A stretch of 64,000 nucleotides of DNA from Oopsacas minuta (GCA_024704765.1 JAKMXF010000319.1:62001-126000), one strand, 5' to 3'. Shown: positions 1-13,559, counted from the first letter of the stretch. A program made the numbers and translations. Notes: generated from the sequence alone by a model not told the origin.

Positions 1-3000
1 TTAGGAGTTTCTAGAGTTAATTTGCAACCGTTCTGTAGGATAGAGACTGGGAACTTTTCACAAGGCATGCTTGATAGCCATAATCTGAAGTCTTTATTAA
101 CCTAGATAAGTAATAAAGTAACACTAAATGTATAATGCATATCTGTTGTCTGTATCAAAATTCGGCACCGATTTGCGTATCGGAAATGATAAACATCTAA
201 AGTCTCAATATCGAGATTTTGAAAAGGATCAAAAATATGGAAAATATTGCGAAAATGTTGAAAATATCAAAAATTCTCGAAATAGAAAATAATCAAATTT
301 TCGATATTTTCCGACGAGACATTTTCATATATTCGGTATTTCTCTATATTTCCCGAAATTTTTCCTATATTTAGAAATATCGAAGCGATATTAATAATCG
401 CGTAATTTCCCAATACATTGTATCGTATCTGAATTTTTAACCGATACAATCTTTACGAAACCTTGAAAAGTAAACTTACCTTATCTTCATCTATCTGCTT
501 AATTATTCGCTCTAGTGTAGGCATCCAGCTGGGACAAAGATGACAATCTTGCAAGAACACCCACTTCCCATTCTCCATTCCCTCTTTCATCTTCTTAGCC
601 GCCATCGGTCCTTGTCCCTGCCCCAGAGACACGCACAGTAGTTTATCTGTGAACTTCATTTCTGCAGCAAACCTATACAACTCAGCTGATGGGTCAGTAC
701 CCGAAGATAGTATAAATATGAGAGGAGAGGTCGGAGTAGAGTCTTTGAATACAAGTCTCAGGTCAGATGTTTGAGGGTCTATACGAGAATACACATTCTC
801 ATAAATGGAGAAACATATACAATTGAATGGAATACGTGTATAAAGCAATAAATAATACCAAATATATATTAGGTTAAATCCATGCATTTTCGCCTTTTCG
901 GTCCATTTCTATTCCTAAATGTAATTGGGCCAGATTCCTACTATACCAAATATTATGAGTCGAATTCCAGCGTCTCACTAAGATTAACAATTAACTCACC
1001 AACAAAACGCTGTCCTACATTATCAGCTACATAGCATTGTATAGCATCTGTAAGTTTATCGGGTCTGATACAACGAAGTAACAGAAGCTTCTGAAATGAA
1101 TTCAAATGTGACCATTTTCCAGGGAGCTCCTCTTTATGAGGTGTGTTGCTATCGAATATGTGTTTGAAGTCTTTAGACGTTTCAACGAACGCACTTGCAA
1201 AGGTTGAAAACTTACCTAAACTCTAGAAAAACATCTAAACCCATTAATAAAAAGGACAATGTAAACAAAGTGTGAAAATATGATTAATCATATGATAAGT
1301 CTGCAAATTAGTAACTTTCAGGCCTTGAAAATATCAAATTCGGACTCTACGCAGCCAATTTCCCCTGACAACTTGTCGAAACATAATCTCTAGCATGATT
1401 TTGAATTTTACACAGAAAAGTGTGAAAATATAATTAATCACCAAAAAGGTGTGAAAATTCATACCCGAGGTGCATATTTCCGATGGCTAGACTCTAACAT
1501 ACCTGAATACTAAGTATTTCATTCCAAGCACGTCCATTAACCCAGTCAGGAGCAGGATTAGGAATTTGTTTACTAATAACACCTCCTCCTGAGATGAAGT
1601 ACTCCAATTCATCTGGACATATGATACCTTCGTTCATCAGGATTCGTGAGGTCAGTAAGAATGAGAATAAAAGTTTGTGCTTTTCAAACAGAGATCTATT
1701 AAATCAAAAGTTTAAATATTGTGAAGCAAGTATATAGGCTATGGAAATATCGTTATTGGTTTCCCCAAAAAATATCAAAATATCGGAATTTTCAATATTG
1801 AGTTTCCGATATTTCGCGATGTTTTCAGATATTTTTGATAATTTCATTATAATATCGATATATGTTGGCACGATTAATTAACGCTAGTATTTGTATGGTT
1901 TTATTTCTGGCTAATTGGCTCGATTGACTGGTGGCTCTATTACGCGGAGCCTACTGTATTAAATATTTTATATTTTCTTCCTGAACTCTTGATATTTTCA
2001 ATATAAAAGCCGGCGTAACATCCAGTAGAAATTACCTGCAAACATTGGAGTATAAATTGTAAGTTAAGTATTCGTTGATTTGAGCAATCCTATCAGCAAC
2101 AACTCCTCTCTTCTCAGCACCAGCTAAACATGATAAGAAAATCCTGAAGAACCAATCGATTGAGTACTGATACATGGGATCAATAGTAACCAAATCTTTA
2201 ACACAGAAGAATAGGATACGAGCTCGTACTAACACGGGTGTGTAGAGACTGTGGGCTGTAGTAATAGCTGTATCATTCTTATCAGATATCGCTACCTGTA
2301 GACAGGAATTAAATATAATAAAGAAATACAAAGGTTTGGCAGCAATAGATCGGAATTAAAGATATCGAAAAAGTTTAGGGACTCCGAAAAATGCTATACC
2401 GTTTTACTGTTTCCTGCAATTTCCCAGTTTGTGGAGGTATTTTTGCATGAGAATTACCAAAAATTATCGAAAAATATTGAAAAAATCGAAAAAATATAAA
2501 ACACCTATAATGTCAAATTTTGTAAATTTTCGATATTTCCCTTTCTACAACCACATTTGGTTGACTTCTCTACATTGGCGAAAATTGCATAAATACAGTG
2601 TCTGCCTCTAAACCTTGGGGGTTCAGACTCCCCCAAGGTACCCAAGCTTTGCGGTTATGCACTCTATCAATTACTTACATTTTCCATAATTTCCTCATAC
2701 TTCATCTTACTGCCCTGCAGTACATCTATCAGCTCTCCATCATCTATAATATCTCCTACAATATTACTGAGCTTGTACAAAACTCTATCTTCAATCTCTT
2801 TTAGCTCTTTCTTCAGCTTAGCCTTGTCCTCTGCTAGACAATTCCTAGTATTCTCTATATCTGGTAACTCTTTTCTTAAAAGGAATTTAAACAGCTGTTC
2901 TTCTAGTCTCCTTGGGGTGAGAGAGGAGTTGATGACGGCTACTTCCTGTGTATAGCGAGGGTTTGGTAGCTTAGTAGTGATATATAAACGGAAATCTTCA

Positions 3001-6000
3001 TGGTATGGGATTATCTTGTCACCTAATCACAAACTTTGATTCAATAGAATTCAGATATTGGACATGGAAATTTTCCGATTGGCGTATCGATATCTGTTAT
3101 ATTTACCCAGCGGTTCCCAATCTTGTTCCATGGACCACTTGGTAGCCTACCAACGACGGCAGGGGGTCCATAGTATCTCAAAATAAGTAAGAAACTCAAT
3201 GGGGGGTCTACAGAATGTGTAAAAATTGGTATAAGGGTCCTTGGGTGAAAGAAGTAGGCAACCGCTCAATATCGCTATTTGCCAAACTTTGATTCAATGA
3301 TACGAAAATACAAAAACTCACCGAGTTTTATAACTACACTGCCAGATTGTATGAACGTCTTTCGAGTGAGGATACAGCCTAAGACAGGGTCAAGTTCTTC
3401 CCCAACATTTTCCAGGAGACACGGCTTACCAAACTGTACTGCATTCTCTAATTTCCTCAAATACTCTTTGTCAGTCAACTTCACAACTAAAAGAGAGCAA
3501 AGACTTAGTATTACTGATAAATCAGAAATGAAAAAAATATCAAAATTTCAAAATTGCGGATTTCAAATAAATATCGAAAATAGCACGAAAAGATCGAAAT
3601 TGAATTTTGGATATTTTCCGAGATTTCTAAATTTTCGGGATTTTCCCTATCTTTTTGATCTTTTCTTATGTTTAGAAATATCGAAGAAATATCGAAATTC
3701 GCCAAACCTTGAAGAGAGTTCTCTCTCTCAAATGATTTGATCCAGTGGTTAGCTTGGCCCTGTGGATCGACGAAGAGCGGCCAAAGTTTGGAAAACTTCA
3801 TAATCACTGCATTATCTACTGATATATTATCTCGTGTTAGATCTGACAATCGACATTCCTTAGCCATTACGTCACAATAGAGTATGTTGACTAGAGATGA
3901 GTTATCAGAATAAGCAACACCTCGTTCTGTAAATTTAGATTTCCAGGTCTAGAAGGATATAAATGCGAAATTTGACAACTCACGAAACGATAGCAAGCGA
4001 AGTGCTAGAGAAGTAATATCAGTATGACGTAATCAATTACCTGTGAAAGAGAATGTCTGAAGGTATCAGTGAAAGAACCAAAATAAGCAACAGCTCCAGA
4101 TGCTAACAACACATCTCCAATTATATTCTCTAACTTTTTATCCAAACAAGATATTAAGCATTTCCATCTAGCAGTTTCATCTTGTATCAATCTCATCAGC
4201 TCTTCTACTCTCTGCGCTTTCCCCCCCTCTGTCTGAAGGCCAGATATGATTTCCCCTGTAGATACAAGCTTACCCAACCCTCCTTTGACATGGTTCCTCT
4301 CAGCAACCAACTCACTCATTTTACCGGAAAATATCCCTTCAAATAACCTCAAAAACTCTATATAACTGACATGAGTCAACTCTGCCTTATACTCAACAGA
4401 TGCTTGCAATACTGCATGATACATGTCTACACAAACTTCCACCAAACCATCAGTGCATCGAACTTCAGAAATACTTTGTAGCCGTGTGTTTGCTACGGAT
4501 CTCAACGCCTCACGAGACCACTCTGAAAACCAGTCAATTGTACAACAGTTGACAAGATTAGGGAACTTCCTGACAAGACTCCTGAACAGATCAACCTCTG
4601 GATTCATGCATATAACAAAATGACAATTATTCCGTACTCGCTTGATGTATTCTCCAAACATATCCGTCTTCACTACAACTTTCATAGAGTTCTCTATCAC
4701 AGTCATATCCTGTGGTGAATATAGCCCAGGAATATCTCCAGTACACAGCAAGTTATTCAGATATTCGATAAATAGTTCATTAGCTCTTTCAGGAACAGAG
4801 AAAAGAAGTATAGATGCCATATTCTCTATCCCAGACCGCATCAATACTGATTTAACAGCCTCCCTCCATTCCTTCACTCCATACAATCTACTCATTTCTA
4901 TCTGTACACAAGCATATCCGTTTATGTGAGAAGCTAGTCGTGTAAGGGACTGTCTGCCCGTCCCGGACGTTCCCAGCAGGAGAGCATTACCTTGAGGCAT
5001 TGAGATTATACGAGATATACGGCACACATGCTGTATTGTATCTCTGAAGAAGACTAGGTCTAATTTGGATGTGTTAACTCCGTTATAGTCATCTAAGTAC
5101 TCCTGTAGAACAGCTGGTAGTTTATCGTGATCTCGTATCTCAGTGTAAGTCTTGTTGTCTTTATTGATACATCCAAACATCAGGTTATCTACAGGGTTAG
5201 AGCTGATAACGAGTACAATTGTAATCAAAAGTTCTATAAGAGTGTAATAGTATTTATATACCGTAAACTGGGGCTACTTTGGCCCACTGGGTTTGCTTTA
5301 GCCCAAATATCAAAGCTTCAAAGAAACTAGATTGGATTCAGCATTGTACTTGAAAATGACTTGCCAAATTTTTAACGAATTTTCAAATATCGATAGACAA
5401 TTTCGAACACAAATACAATATCTATTCGATGCGTAAGGCAAATTTCAATAATTGGGCTAAAGCAAACCCAGTGGGCCAAAGTAGCCCCAGTTTATGGTAT
5501 TGAAATTATAATTGTAATCACCTGATATAAATCCGCTCCACCCTTGATCTGAGACATGCTCCTTCATTTTATCACCCAACCAATCTTTATCTTCATTACA
5601 TACAAGTCTATCTTGAAACACACGACAACACTCATGATACCACAGCTTAACCACATCCTGAATGGATTCTATCTTATCAGGTGACGCCATGATAATGCCA
5701 TGGAAGACTCTACTCAAATCCCGCAGGTTAAATGCGTAGTGACATTTAGCTGGAGTAGGCAATAGCTGAGTTAAAATTGTAGAGAATATGGAGATTGTAC
5801 AGCTTGTCAATTTATCCTTCAGTTCATCTCTGTTTATTTGTAGGTTAGGACATACATTAAGCCAAGCTCCTAGAATAGAGGAGAAAATAGTAGCTTTACA
5901 GCTGTCATCTAGTTCTGGGAATGACAAGAAGTTGAAGTGTCTGAGTAGTCTGTGGGTGAGAGTGTTCCGCCCTCCTCCTGGCGGGCCCATAGCACAAATA

Positions 6001-9000
6001 AAGTTAATATCTAGAATATTCTTGAATACTCCTACAGCTTTCATATCGTACCAACCACCATGGTCCATCCATTGTCTAATTAGCTCAATAGGAGGCTGAG
6101 CTCCGTATCTCTCCTTCTCAGGTAGATTGAGGTCATCGATAAAGATGATAGATTTCTTTCCTGTAAATATATTGCATAAACAAGGTTTGAAAATATCGAA
6201 ATATCTGGAAATGTTGGAAAAATATTGAAATATCAAAAATTACACTCTACTCTGACAGTTAAGTCTATAATTTTGTTTAGATGACTAATAATTGGAGGCA
6301 CTAAGTGTATTTGGGTTAAATTCTACATTTTATAGTGCCTCCAATAACAAGAGGCCTCTCTAAACAAATTTATTAATAGGGTAAGCTGTCGCCACAGATT
6401 GTAATTTTAGATTTTTTGCTCGCTTTTCCTCAATCTTATAATTTCTCAATTTTTGAAAATTTTGTCATAATCACTCGACTATGGTGATTTTTCGATATTT
6501 TTGATATCGGAGATTTTCCAACAAATCGATATTTGAAATGCTTGGGGTACCCACAGGCCACGTGTACCTAGAGGTGGTCCAGAAACTGTTACACTTTTCC
6601 TCTCCAATTTGCTATCAATGAAATCTACTGTTTGATTAACAGAAGTATGAGCTGAGAAGTTAACTGAATGAGAGAGATAATCTACTGGCATTTTTCGAAG
6701 AGTATCCATGGCGTATTGTGTCTTTCCGGTACCAGTATGTCCCACACATAACACTGGGTTATTGTTAGCCAATAGCAGCTGTATCATGTAGCTAAATCTT
6801 ATCGTGTCTTGTGTCGGTACTAGGATATCGGAATATCTCATGTATGGATCAACCTACAGTGGAAACTCGTTAATACGAACACGAACAAAAAATTTGTTCA
6901 CTTCATCCGGAAATTAGTATTATGTATAGTATGTTTCAATGTAGAAATTACAATTACAAATACATTGATTTTTGGTATAGGTGGTGGTATATTCGACCTG
7001 GCTCGGACAAATTCGAGTGTTGGTCAAAAATTCACATCTATAACGAATTGCCGAGTTAAATCAGAGGCAAAAGTACCAAAATAAATCCTAGGCATTAAGT
7101 GTCGAGTTAAATTCCAGCATGAAGTGCTGAGTATATGACTCCGCGTAGCGCAGCCACCTAGCAAGCGAAGCACGCTAGTTAATATAATTTTACAAACAAT
7201 TCTATATATAACGCACTCAGCTTCTAACGAAATGAAACTGAGGTTCTAAGCACTTCGTTATGCCTAGAGTATACTGTAAGTACTTACCTTATAAGGAGAT
7301 AGATCATGTGTCCAAGTAACCCATCTAACAGGTCCTTCCCTGACAATAACCCATCCTTCATTAACTTTCTCCATCAAACTAGTGCCTGCATCATCTAATC
7401 TATAATCATAGACTAATCCTTCAGGGGGGAAGATCAACATGAACTCTTCTCCTTTCATTATTCGCCTCACATACTTGTCGAATAATACACGTCCAATTCT
7501 GTCACAAGTAGCTCCGATTGTCCATATTAAAGAGAATATGAACCAAGATTCTATCAGATCTCCTAAGATAGAAACTTTGCCCTCACTGATAACTTCCCCT
7601 ATAAAGAATGTGAAGGAATCGTAATAAGTATACGTGGAATCCAATCTGGTATGACGTAATTGCAAGTATTTGTGACGAACGATACTTAACTCGCGATAAA
7701 TACTCTTCTACACTGAGTCTAGATTTACCTTTTTTAATGAGAAATGGTTTGAACAAACAATCCAACATTTTCAGAAAACTAGCCACGAGATTAGCATCAA
7801 CAGTAGTTACTATCTCTTTAATCTGTGTACGTACAAACACGATACTAGGTTTCAGAAATTTACATATCAACTTGTTTAGAGCTGGCATATATGGATGTAT
7901 ATTTCGTAGTGATTTATCATTGTTTATCTTCTGAATCCAAGAATCTATGAGTGGATCTATACCCATGGGTTCTAACCAGACTACTCCACATCTACTCACT
8001 GTCGCTGGGCTTGCAACCTCTAAGTCCTGAGTTTCAAATAAGATAGACATATCGGCTGTTAGTGGTATAATTTCTCCGTTAGCTAGACACAGTATCTTAT
8101 TGTCATCTAATACTGTATTCAAACTCTCAATCCAGATTGCATCAACTGGTCCATCAAACACAAACCTAAGGAAAACTGTCAAAAATCTCGAAAATTGTAT
8201 TACACTCTACGGTCACAGAATGTGTTGAAATTGGGATAGAGGAATGTTAGGAAGCACTGCAGGGCGGTACCATGAATTCTAACCTGAAATCTTATTCTAT
8301 AATAGGCAATAGGGTCTACCCCCTTGGACTGCCACTGAACAGCTGGAAGAATTATTAATTCATAAATTAGTCAACTAAAAACAAACCATTTCTTGATTGA
8401 GGTGTCAACTGCTGTACTCTGTTTCATCAGATTTGGCAACAACCCGTCTCTCCATTCATTTGTGAATACGTTATACTCTCCGTATAGATCACTCAAAGTG
8501 ACGGTTTTTGGATTTAAACAATAAGTTACGACCTCCTATAGTATAATATAGTAATAATATGTTTGTATGTCCAGAATTGATTGAAGAAACTGGAAGACCT
8601 CCAGGGCTGATTTTGGCATACAGGGGTATTTTGGGCCTGGCTCGGACAAGTTCGAGTCTTGGACGAAAATTCGCATATAAGACGAAATTATGACGCCATT
8701 GTCACCCTTTTGGGTTTTCAAAAAATCACATTAGTAACCACTGCACAGCCAATATACATGATAGAAGTTAGAAATTTGAATCACAGGTACCCCACAATGT
8801 GACATGTCCTGACGTCATGATTCTGGCCAAATGCAAATCATGCGATTATTACGTCATCTTGATTGTACAAAAATTCCAAATTTTCTAAATTTCGAAAAAA
8901 TTCAGAATTTCTTAATACCCGAGGCACGAAGTGCCGAGATTCCTAAACAAAAGCGACATAGCATCTCCAGTGTCACCACAGAATGCATTGAATGTAATTG

Positions 9001-12000
9001 AATGTAATTGGATGGAGCATGGATAATAAAATGTTTAATACTTAAGCTAACCTGGAGCACTAAGCTGTCGCGAGCGACCTAGCAAGCAAAGCTCGCTAGT
9101 TGTAAATAAACCTAACTCAACCCTGCTATACAATAGACATAAATGTATGCATACCTGATATAGCTGTCCATTTTGTGATGTACGTCCCTTGAGATTACTC
9201 AATGCAGCTGCTAGTACTTGATAACACTTTGTCTTAGCAGAAGCAGTCTCACCCACCAACACAACTCCATGTCTCAATAATGTAATCTCATACAGCTGTA
9301 TACACTTATATACGAATTCATCAACATCCTGAAGTCCTTGTTTAAGAGCGCATTTCCTGACCTCAGATTCAAGCTCTCTGCAAATAGCTGATTCATCATT
9401 GACACCAGGGAATATATCTGATAATAAGCTGTTGAATAACTTCAAGTCGTCTTTCAAGAATTTGGGTGTGTTAGACGCTCTTAATGCTCTCAGAAGAATT
9501 TGATCCTCCTTCATTCTGGGGTGTGATCGCCTGATATCACCGGCTAATTGGAGGACTGACTTCACAGCTCTCATACCAAAGTCATAATGACACTACAATA
9601 GATGAGTATATAATACAATATTGCCAGATCATGAACAGAGTTGCTAGACTGAGCTTAGACAGGAATTTAGAATGAACCATAGGTATCAACACTAAATTTG
9701 TATTGTAGTCTATGGGATGGGATCCACAGTGTTAGAATATTGGTACACGGGGTGAAAAGGAAGAAATTCATTCACGACAAATATCTTACCTGTCTACTCA
9801 GCTGTTCTGAAGATAACTTGAAAGTTGTTACAATCTTTTTGGCTAGCAGATTAGCCTTAGAGAATCCAAAAGAGTAGAGAAGTACCTCAGCGATTAAAGC
9901 GTAGTCTGGAATCATCATGGCAATAGGACGGAACAGAGCTTTCAAATTATCCGGTAACTCAGTTCTTCCTTTATATCCCGGGTTCATTGTTAAGAAAAAA
10001 CCACACGAATTCTTCAGAGACAATTCTGTATTCGCAAAGCAAAATCTATAAAATACAACGGACGGTCAGATTCTATTATCTACAGTAGAGTCTCCTAAAA
10101 CGGGCCCCGAGAAGTGGACAATCCCTCTACAACGGACAAACCTCCTGGAATGGAATGAATTAGCAATCATATATGTAATAAGCAGTCTCCGAGAAGAGGA
10201 CAACTTCCTAAAACAGACAAAAGCGATGTCCCTAACATGTCCGTTATTCGGAGACTCTAATGTACTACATATAGATCCCTTTTCATTGATATGTTTGTAT
10301 GTCCAGAATTGGTTGAAGAAACTGGAAGACCCCAATGGCTGATTCTTTGCATATTTTTGGGACTGGTTCGGACACGCTGGAGTCTTGGACAAATTATGAC
10401 GTAATTATTGATTCAGTATTAACTTGGCAAATTGTAATGCTGCTTTGTCATATGCAAATTTAACCCAACCATATGATATTTCACGAAAAACTTGATTATT
10501 TAGACTAAAGAAAACTAATTATGCCAAAGTAGCCAATTTATACGCGTACGTGCGGTGTTTGATATCATAGCAAAATCCAAGGCACGAAGTGTCGAGCATA
10601 ATATCCCACCGCGGAGCGCCATAGCAAGCGTTACGCACGAACTTATCTAGCTCCTGCATCTTAGAATTCTGTATGATTGTGATCTGTTGAGCAACAACAG
10701 ACATCACTTCTATATCAATTCTGTTAAATTCATCAAAACAAGACCAAACGCCAGCACTCGCGATCCCTGTCAAAATCTTCGCCATTCCCAAATAGTCTAA
10801 CTGATCAGAACAGTTAATGACAATGCATTGTATTCCAAGAGCTTTCGCAAGATCCTTGACTGTTTCAGTTTTTCCAGTGCCAGCTGGCCCACAAGGACTA
10901 CCTCCTAACTTCAAATGCATTGCACCAGTCAGTGATATATAACATCTACATAAGAATAACAAAACATAAGATTGAATGGTAGGATCAGTTTTGAATGTGG
11001 CAGGGAAGGTTTTACAAATATCAATACAGTGGGTCGAGGAGATCAGAAGCGGACAATTAGAGAGGACCCACTGTATCACTAAATCTCCTATATCGATAAG
11101 ATACATCAGGGAAAAAGCTTGCTTCTTTCTTTCTTACTTTTGATTTAATGATTTTCCTTAGGTTCAGAGCATTAAAGGAGCGCTCCATTATTGAAGGAGC
11201 GACTCACTGGAGCGAGCTCCAATTTAATTGGAACTACAAAATTCTTTGATATTCTCCATAAAATTCAGTATTGTTGCTATAAAAAGTGGATGCTGATACA
11301 CTTTTGTATAATTCACAATTTATTGAATTGGTTCGACGTTGCAACTTAGTACAAATCTAATGGAACTCTGAAAGCATGAAAAGTAGCACTATTGGAGCGT
11401 GCTCCATTTTTCTGTATGGAGAGCCGGAGTGAACTCCTTTTTCATGGCAAGAGCGCGGTCCAAAGAATGAGGAGTGCTTAATACTCTGCTTAAACATAAT
11501 GTCAAACAAATTACCTATCTGTAAGTGGAGTTATAACAAGTCTCGCACTATTTCCTAAGTATTCATATCCATATCTGAACTCGGCATTAATAATCCGTAA
11601 GATGAGGTCATCTTCCCAGTAGCTACGTAACTGACAAATCCACTCAAAATCTGTGATATCTCTAACTCCCTTTTGACGTAAATTCTCTACAATATCCCTA
11701 GCGTGTACTTCAATAGGAATCAGGGCTGTCAGGGTAGATCTTTGTAAGAGAGTTGGTTTGCCTCGTACCAGCTGAATTAAGTCTTCAAGCTGTGCGGTCA
11801 GCTGTTTACAATACTTGTCTAGAGAATTTTTCTTGATTGCATTAGCTACTTGTATAGTCCAGTAAGCCTGACAGCCAGCAAGCACCACCTATGTGTATGT
11901 GTGTAAAAGGAAGTATGATAAGGCCCTGTTAATGAGAAACTTGTCTAAGACCACATGATGTCCATATAAGGATGTGTGCGGGCGGAATTTCATTATCATT

Positions 12001-13559
12001 ATTTTATGACGTCATCATAAAGTGGTCAATGAATGTATTACAAAATATTTACCGAGTGGACGATCTAGCAAGCCAAGCGCTCAAGTACTAAAACAATTCT
12101 CTCTCATCAACTCGAAGAACGGGAAGTATCAAATAACACTGACAATAGCGATTGTATTGACATCTAATGAACACTATGCTTCAATTTACCTGACCAGGCC
12201 AACTGGTTACCCACTCATTACGTGGAGTTTTGTTGTAGCTTTCCAACGCATGTTTGATATTTTCCCTAATTGATAACTTCATAACTCTTTCCAACTCTTT
12301 CATCCAAACTTCCACGCCGCCTTTGGGGTAGAAAGCTTCACAAAGAGGAACCTTTTCCCCTTCCTTCGACCACATTTCAGTGATACGGAAATCCTTTTGA
12401 TACGTAACTTTAGCAATATCGAACATTTTACTGAGTTGTACAGAGACAGGGGAATTTGTCTTAGAGAGGATATGAAGAAGATCATCATTTGATAAGAAGT
12501 AGAATCTAGGAAATGCTCGTCTCTTGGTCTCTAAGTATTCGTTTAGACCTTTTTCTATCTACAGCAAACGATAATAAATAATAAAGTAATCTCCTCTACC
12601 TCTACTGCGAGGCTACATATGTGTCCCGATTTCGCGGAGTTGACTGTATACGAGAACCATTTTACAGGGAATTGTTCTTTTATTCGATAGCTCTTATAAC
12701 CGGTGTTCGTGTCGTTATATAAGCGATACACACTGTAGAACAGAAATATACAACTCACTTGTTCTAGAAGTGTAATACATTCCTTCAAACTATCAAGCAG
12801 TTTATAATCAGGACACAACTGTATGATTTTGGGATTAGCTTTAGCAGATTTCATTATTGCATTCCAAATACGCTCGGTATCCTTGTACTGTTTTGTCTCC
12901 AATGGTAATTGTTTCTTGATGTCATCTGAGGTGAATATAGGTTCAAGATAGAGACATTTTCTCTGGCACAATTGCCAGTTCTCTATAACTTCTTGTAGAA
13001 GAGACAGTTTCTTTTCCCAGTTAGTTATTCGGGACTGGAACATCTCGCTGTAAGGAGAGGAGGACATTGATTGGAGCATAGCAATGTTATCTTGTAAGAG
13101 TTGTACAACATTTTCTCCAGGAATGAGCAAGACAGTATCTATAGAAGAATAGAAGAGTAAAGATCTAACATACAATAGAATCCGCAGACCCGATTAACGG
13201 TGGCTCTATTAAGCAGAGTATAATGTTAGTATTTGCCAAGTAAGTAATCAGATGACGTCATTCTTCTATTGAGATGCAGTGCAACCTCGTATCGGAAAAA
13301 TAAGTAAATTATCGAAAATTTTATTGGGAAAATAACGAAAATTCGGTCCACTAACGGAAATATGGAAAAAATATCGAAAATTTAATAGCGGAAATCAACA
13401 TTGAAAATTTCGATATTTTTCATTTCCGACACCGGTGTATAGTAAGATACGGGTATTTACCTGTGTTTTTGTGTTTGATAGTCTCAAAAAGCTTCAGCTT
13501 CCATTCCTGCTCCATCATATCTAATGCATGTTCTATTGAGAACTGCTTTGATGACATAT
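1..13559 (-). CDS. DNAH1-like: Axonemal inner-arm dynein heavy chain, DNAH1-like, lacking the stalk (3' end beyond window)
   Basis: ATP-driven motor of the axonemal inner arms. Exons by splice signals and phase: 13461-13559, 12759-13138, 12190-12558, 11515-11888, 10643-10945, 9790-10045, 9155-9592, 8387-8535, 7686-8165, 7288-7585 (acceptor uncertain), 6568-6853, 5522-6160, 4041-5188, 3708-3948, 3322-3486, 2679-3022, 2036-2295, 1503-1695, 1000-1222, 480-778, 1-101. They give about 2,350 residues with no stop. In order: a linker part including [19 protein letters not shown]1 with GPAGTGKTE and CFDEFNR; AAA2 with an altered P-loop, [11 protein letters not shown]3 with GHTGTGKT and [11 protein letters not shown]4 with [12 protein letters not shown]5; buttress helices; AAA6 with SLGQGQGP and [15 protein letters not shown]. 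Segments such as [20 protein letters not shown] point to DNAH1 among animal paralogues (family memory, no search run). The stalk and its microtubule-binding domain are absent. No tail exons are recognisable upstream; an ATG at 13557 could be the start. The C-terminus runs off the window. Confidence 0.93.
190..450. repeat. AT-rich GATATTTTC-word repeat, intron family
   Basis: Short words GAAAATATC/GATATTTTC and TTTCGATAT recur densely here. They recur again in other dynein introns at about 1745-1870, 2350-2540, 3525-3700, 6180-6240, 6490-6530 and 13290-13440. The segments at 290-470 and 3600-3710 share a longer order of words, ending with AACCTTGAA. It appears restricted to the dynein gene within this window. 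Confidence 0.7.
2612..2639. repeat. Perfect 10-bp stem hairpin in a dynein intron
   Basis: ACCTTGGGGG pairs with CCCCCAAGGT around an eight-base loop. No tRNA-like context (no full A box/B box pair), so it is listed only as a hairpin. Confidence 0.75.
4195..4335 (-). other. Stalk-less AAA4-AAA5 junction of the dynein
   Basis: Inside the 1,148-base exon 4041-5188 the end of AAA4 ([15 protein letters not shown]) leads into the base of coiled coil 1 ([19 protein letters not shown]). About a dozen residues later it reaches the base of coiled coil 2 ([12 protein letters not shown]), then [16 protein letters not shown] of AAA5. In known dyneins these two points are separated by well over 200 residues forming the antiparallel stalk and the microtubule-binding domain. 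The reading frame is continuous, so no intron can hide the missing part. The junction contains a run of seven G, a place where an assembly or a deletion event could be examined. Confidence 0.9.
5261..5497. mobile_element. TA-flanked element with about 45-bp terminal inverted repeats (dynein intron)
   Basis: Ends CCGTAAACTGGGGCTACTTT and its inverse, with TA on both sides (5259-5260, 5498-5499). The 237-base copy sits in the intron between dynein exons 4041-5188 and 5522-6160. A second, inverted copy is at 55581-56072. Tc1/mariner-like by target site. Confidence 0.9.
10083..10262. mobile_element. TA-flanked MITE, CAGTAGAGTCTCC ends (dynein intron)
   Basis: CAGTAGAGTCTCC and GGAGACTCTAATG form inverted ends, flanked by TA. 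180 bases. Related sequence in the MRTF intron at 46534-46740. Confidence 0.85.
11164..11490. repeat. GGAGCG-ended dispersed repeat, copy 1 (dynein intron)
   Basis: Begins GAGCATTAAAGGAGCGCTCC and ends with AAGAGCGCGGTCC...GGAGTGC. Shares the middle with the copy at 44183-44526. Fills most of the intron between exons 10643-10945 and 11515-11888. Confidence 0.8.

Noticed and set aside
2611-2640. A tRNA-like hairpin with GGTTC-like bases
   Set aside because: Only one stem is present; no cloverleaf, no matching A box, and the B box does not fit. Kept as a hairpin only.
7288-7690. A frameshift between dynein exons 7686-8165 and 7288-7585
   Set aside because: At least two donor/acceptor choices restore the frame with a small insertion, so it is splice uncertainty, not damage.
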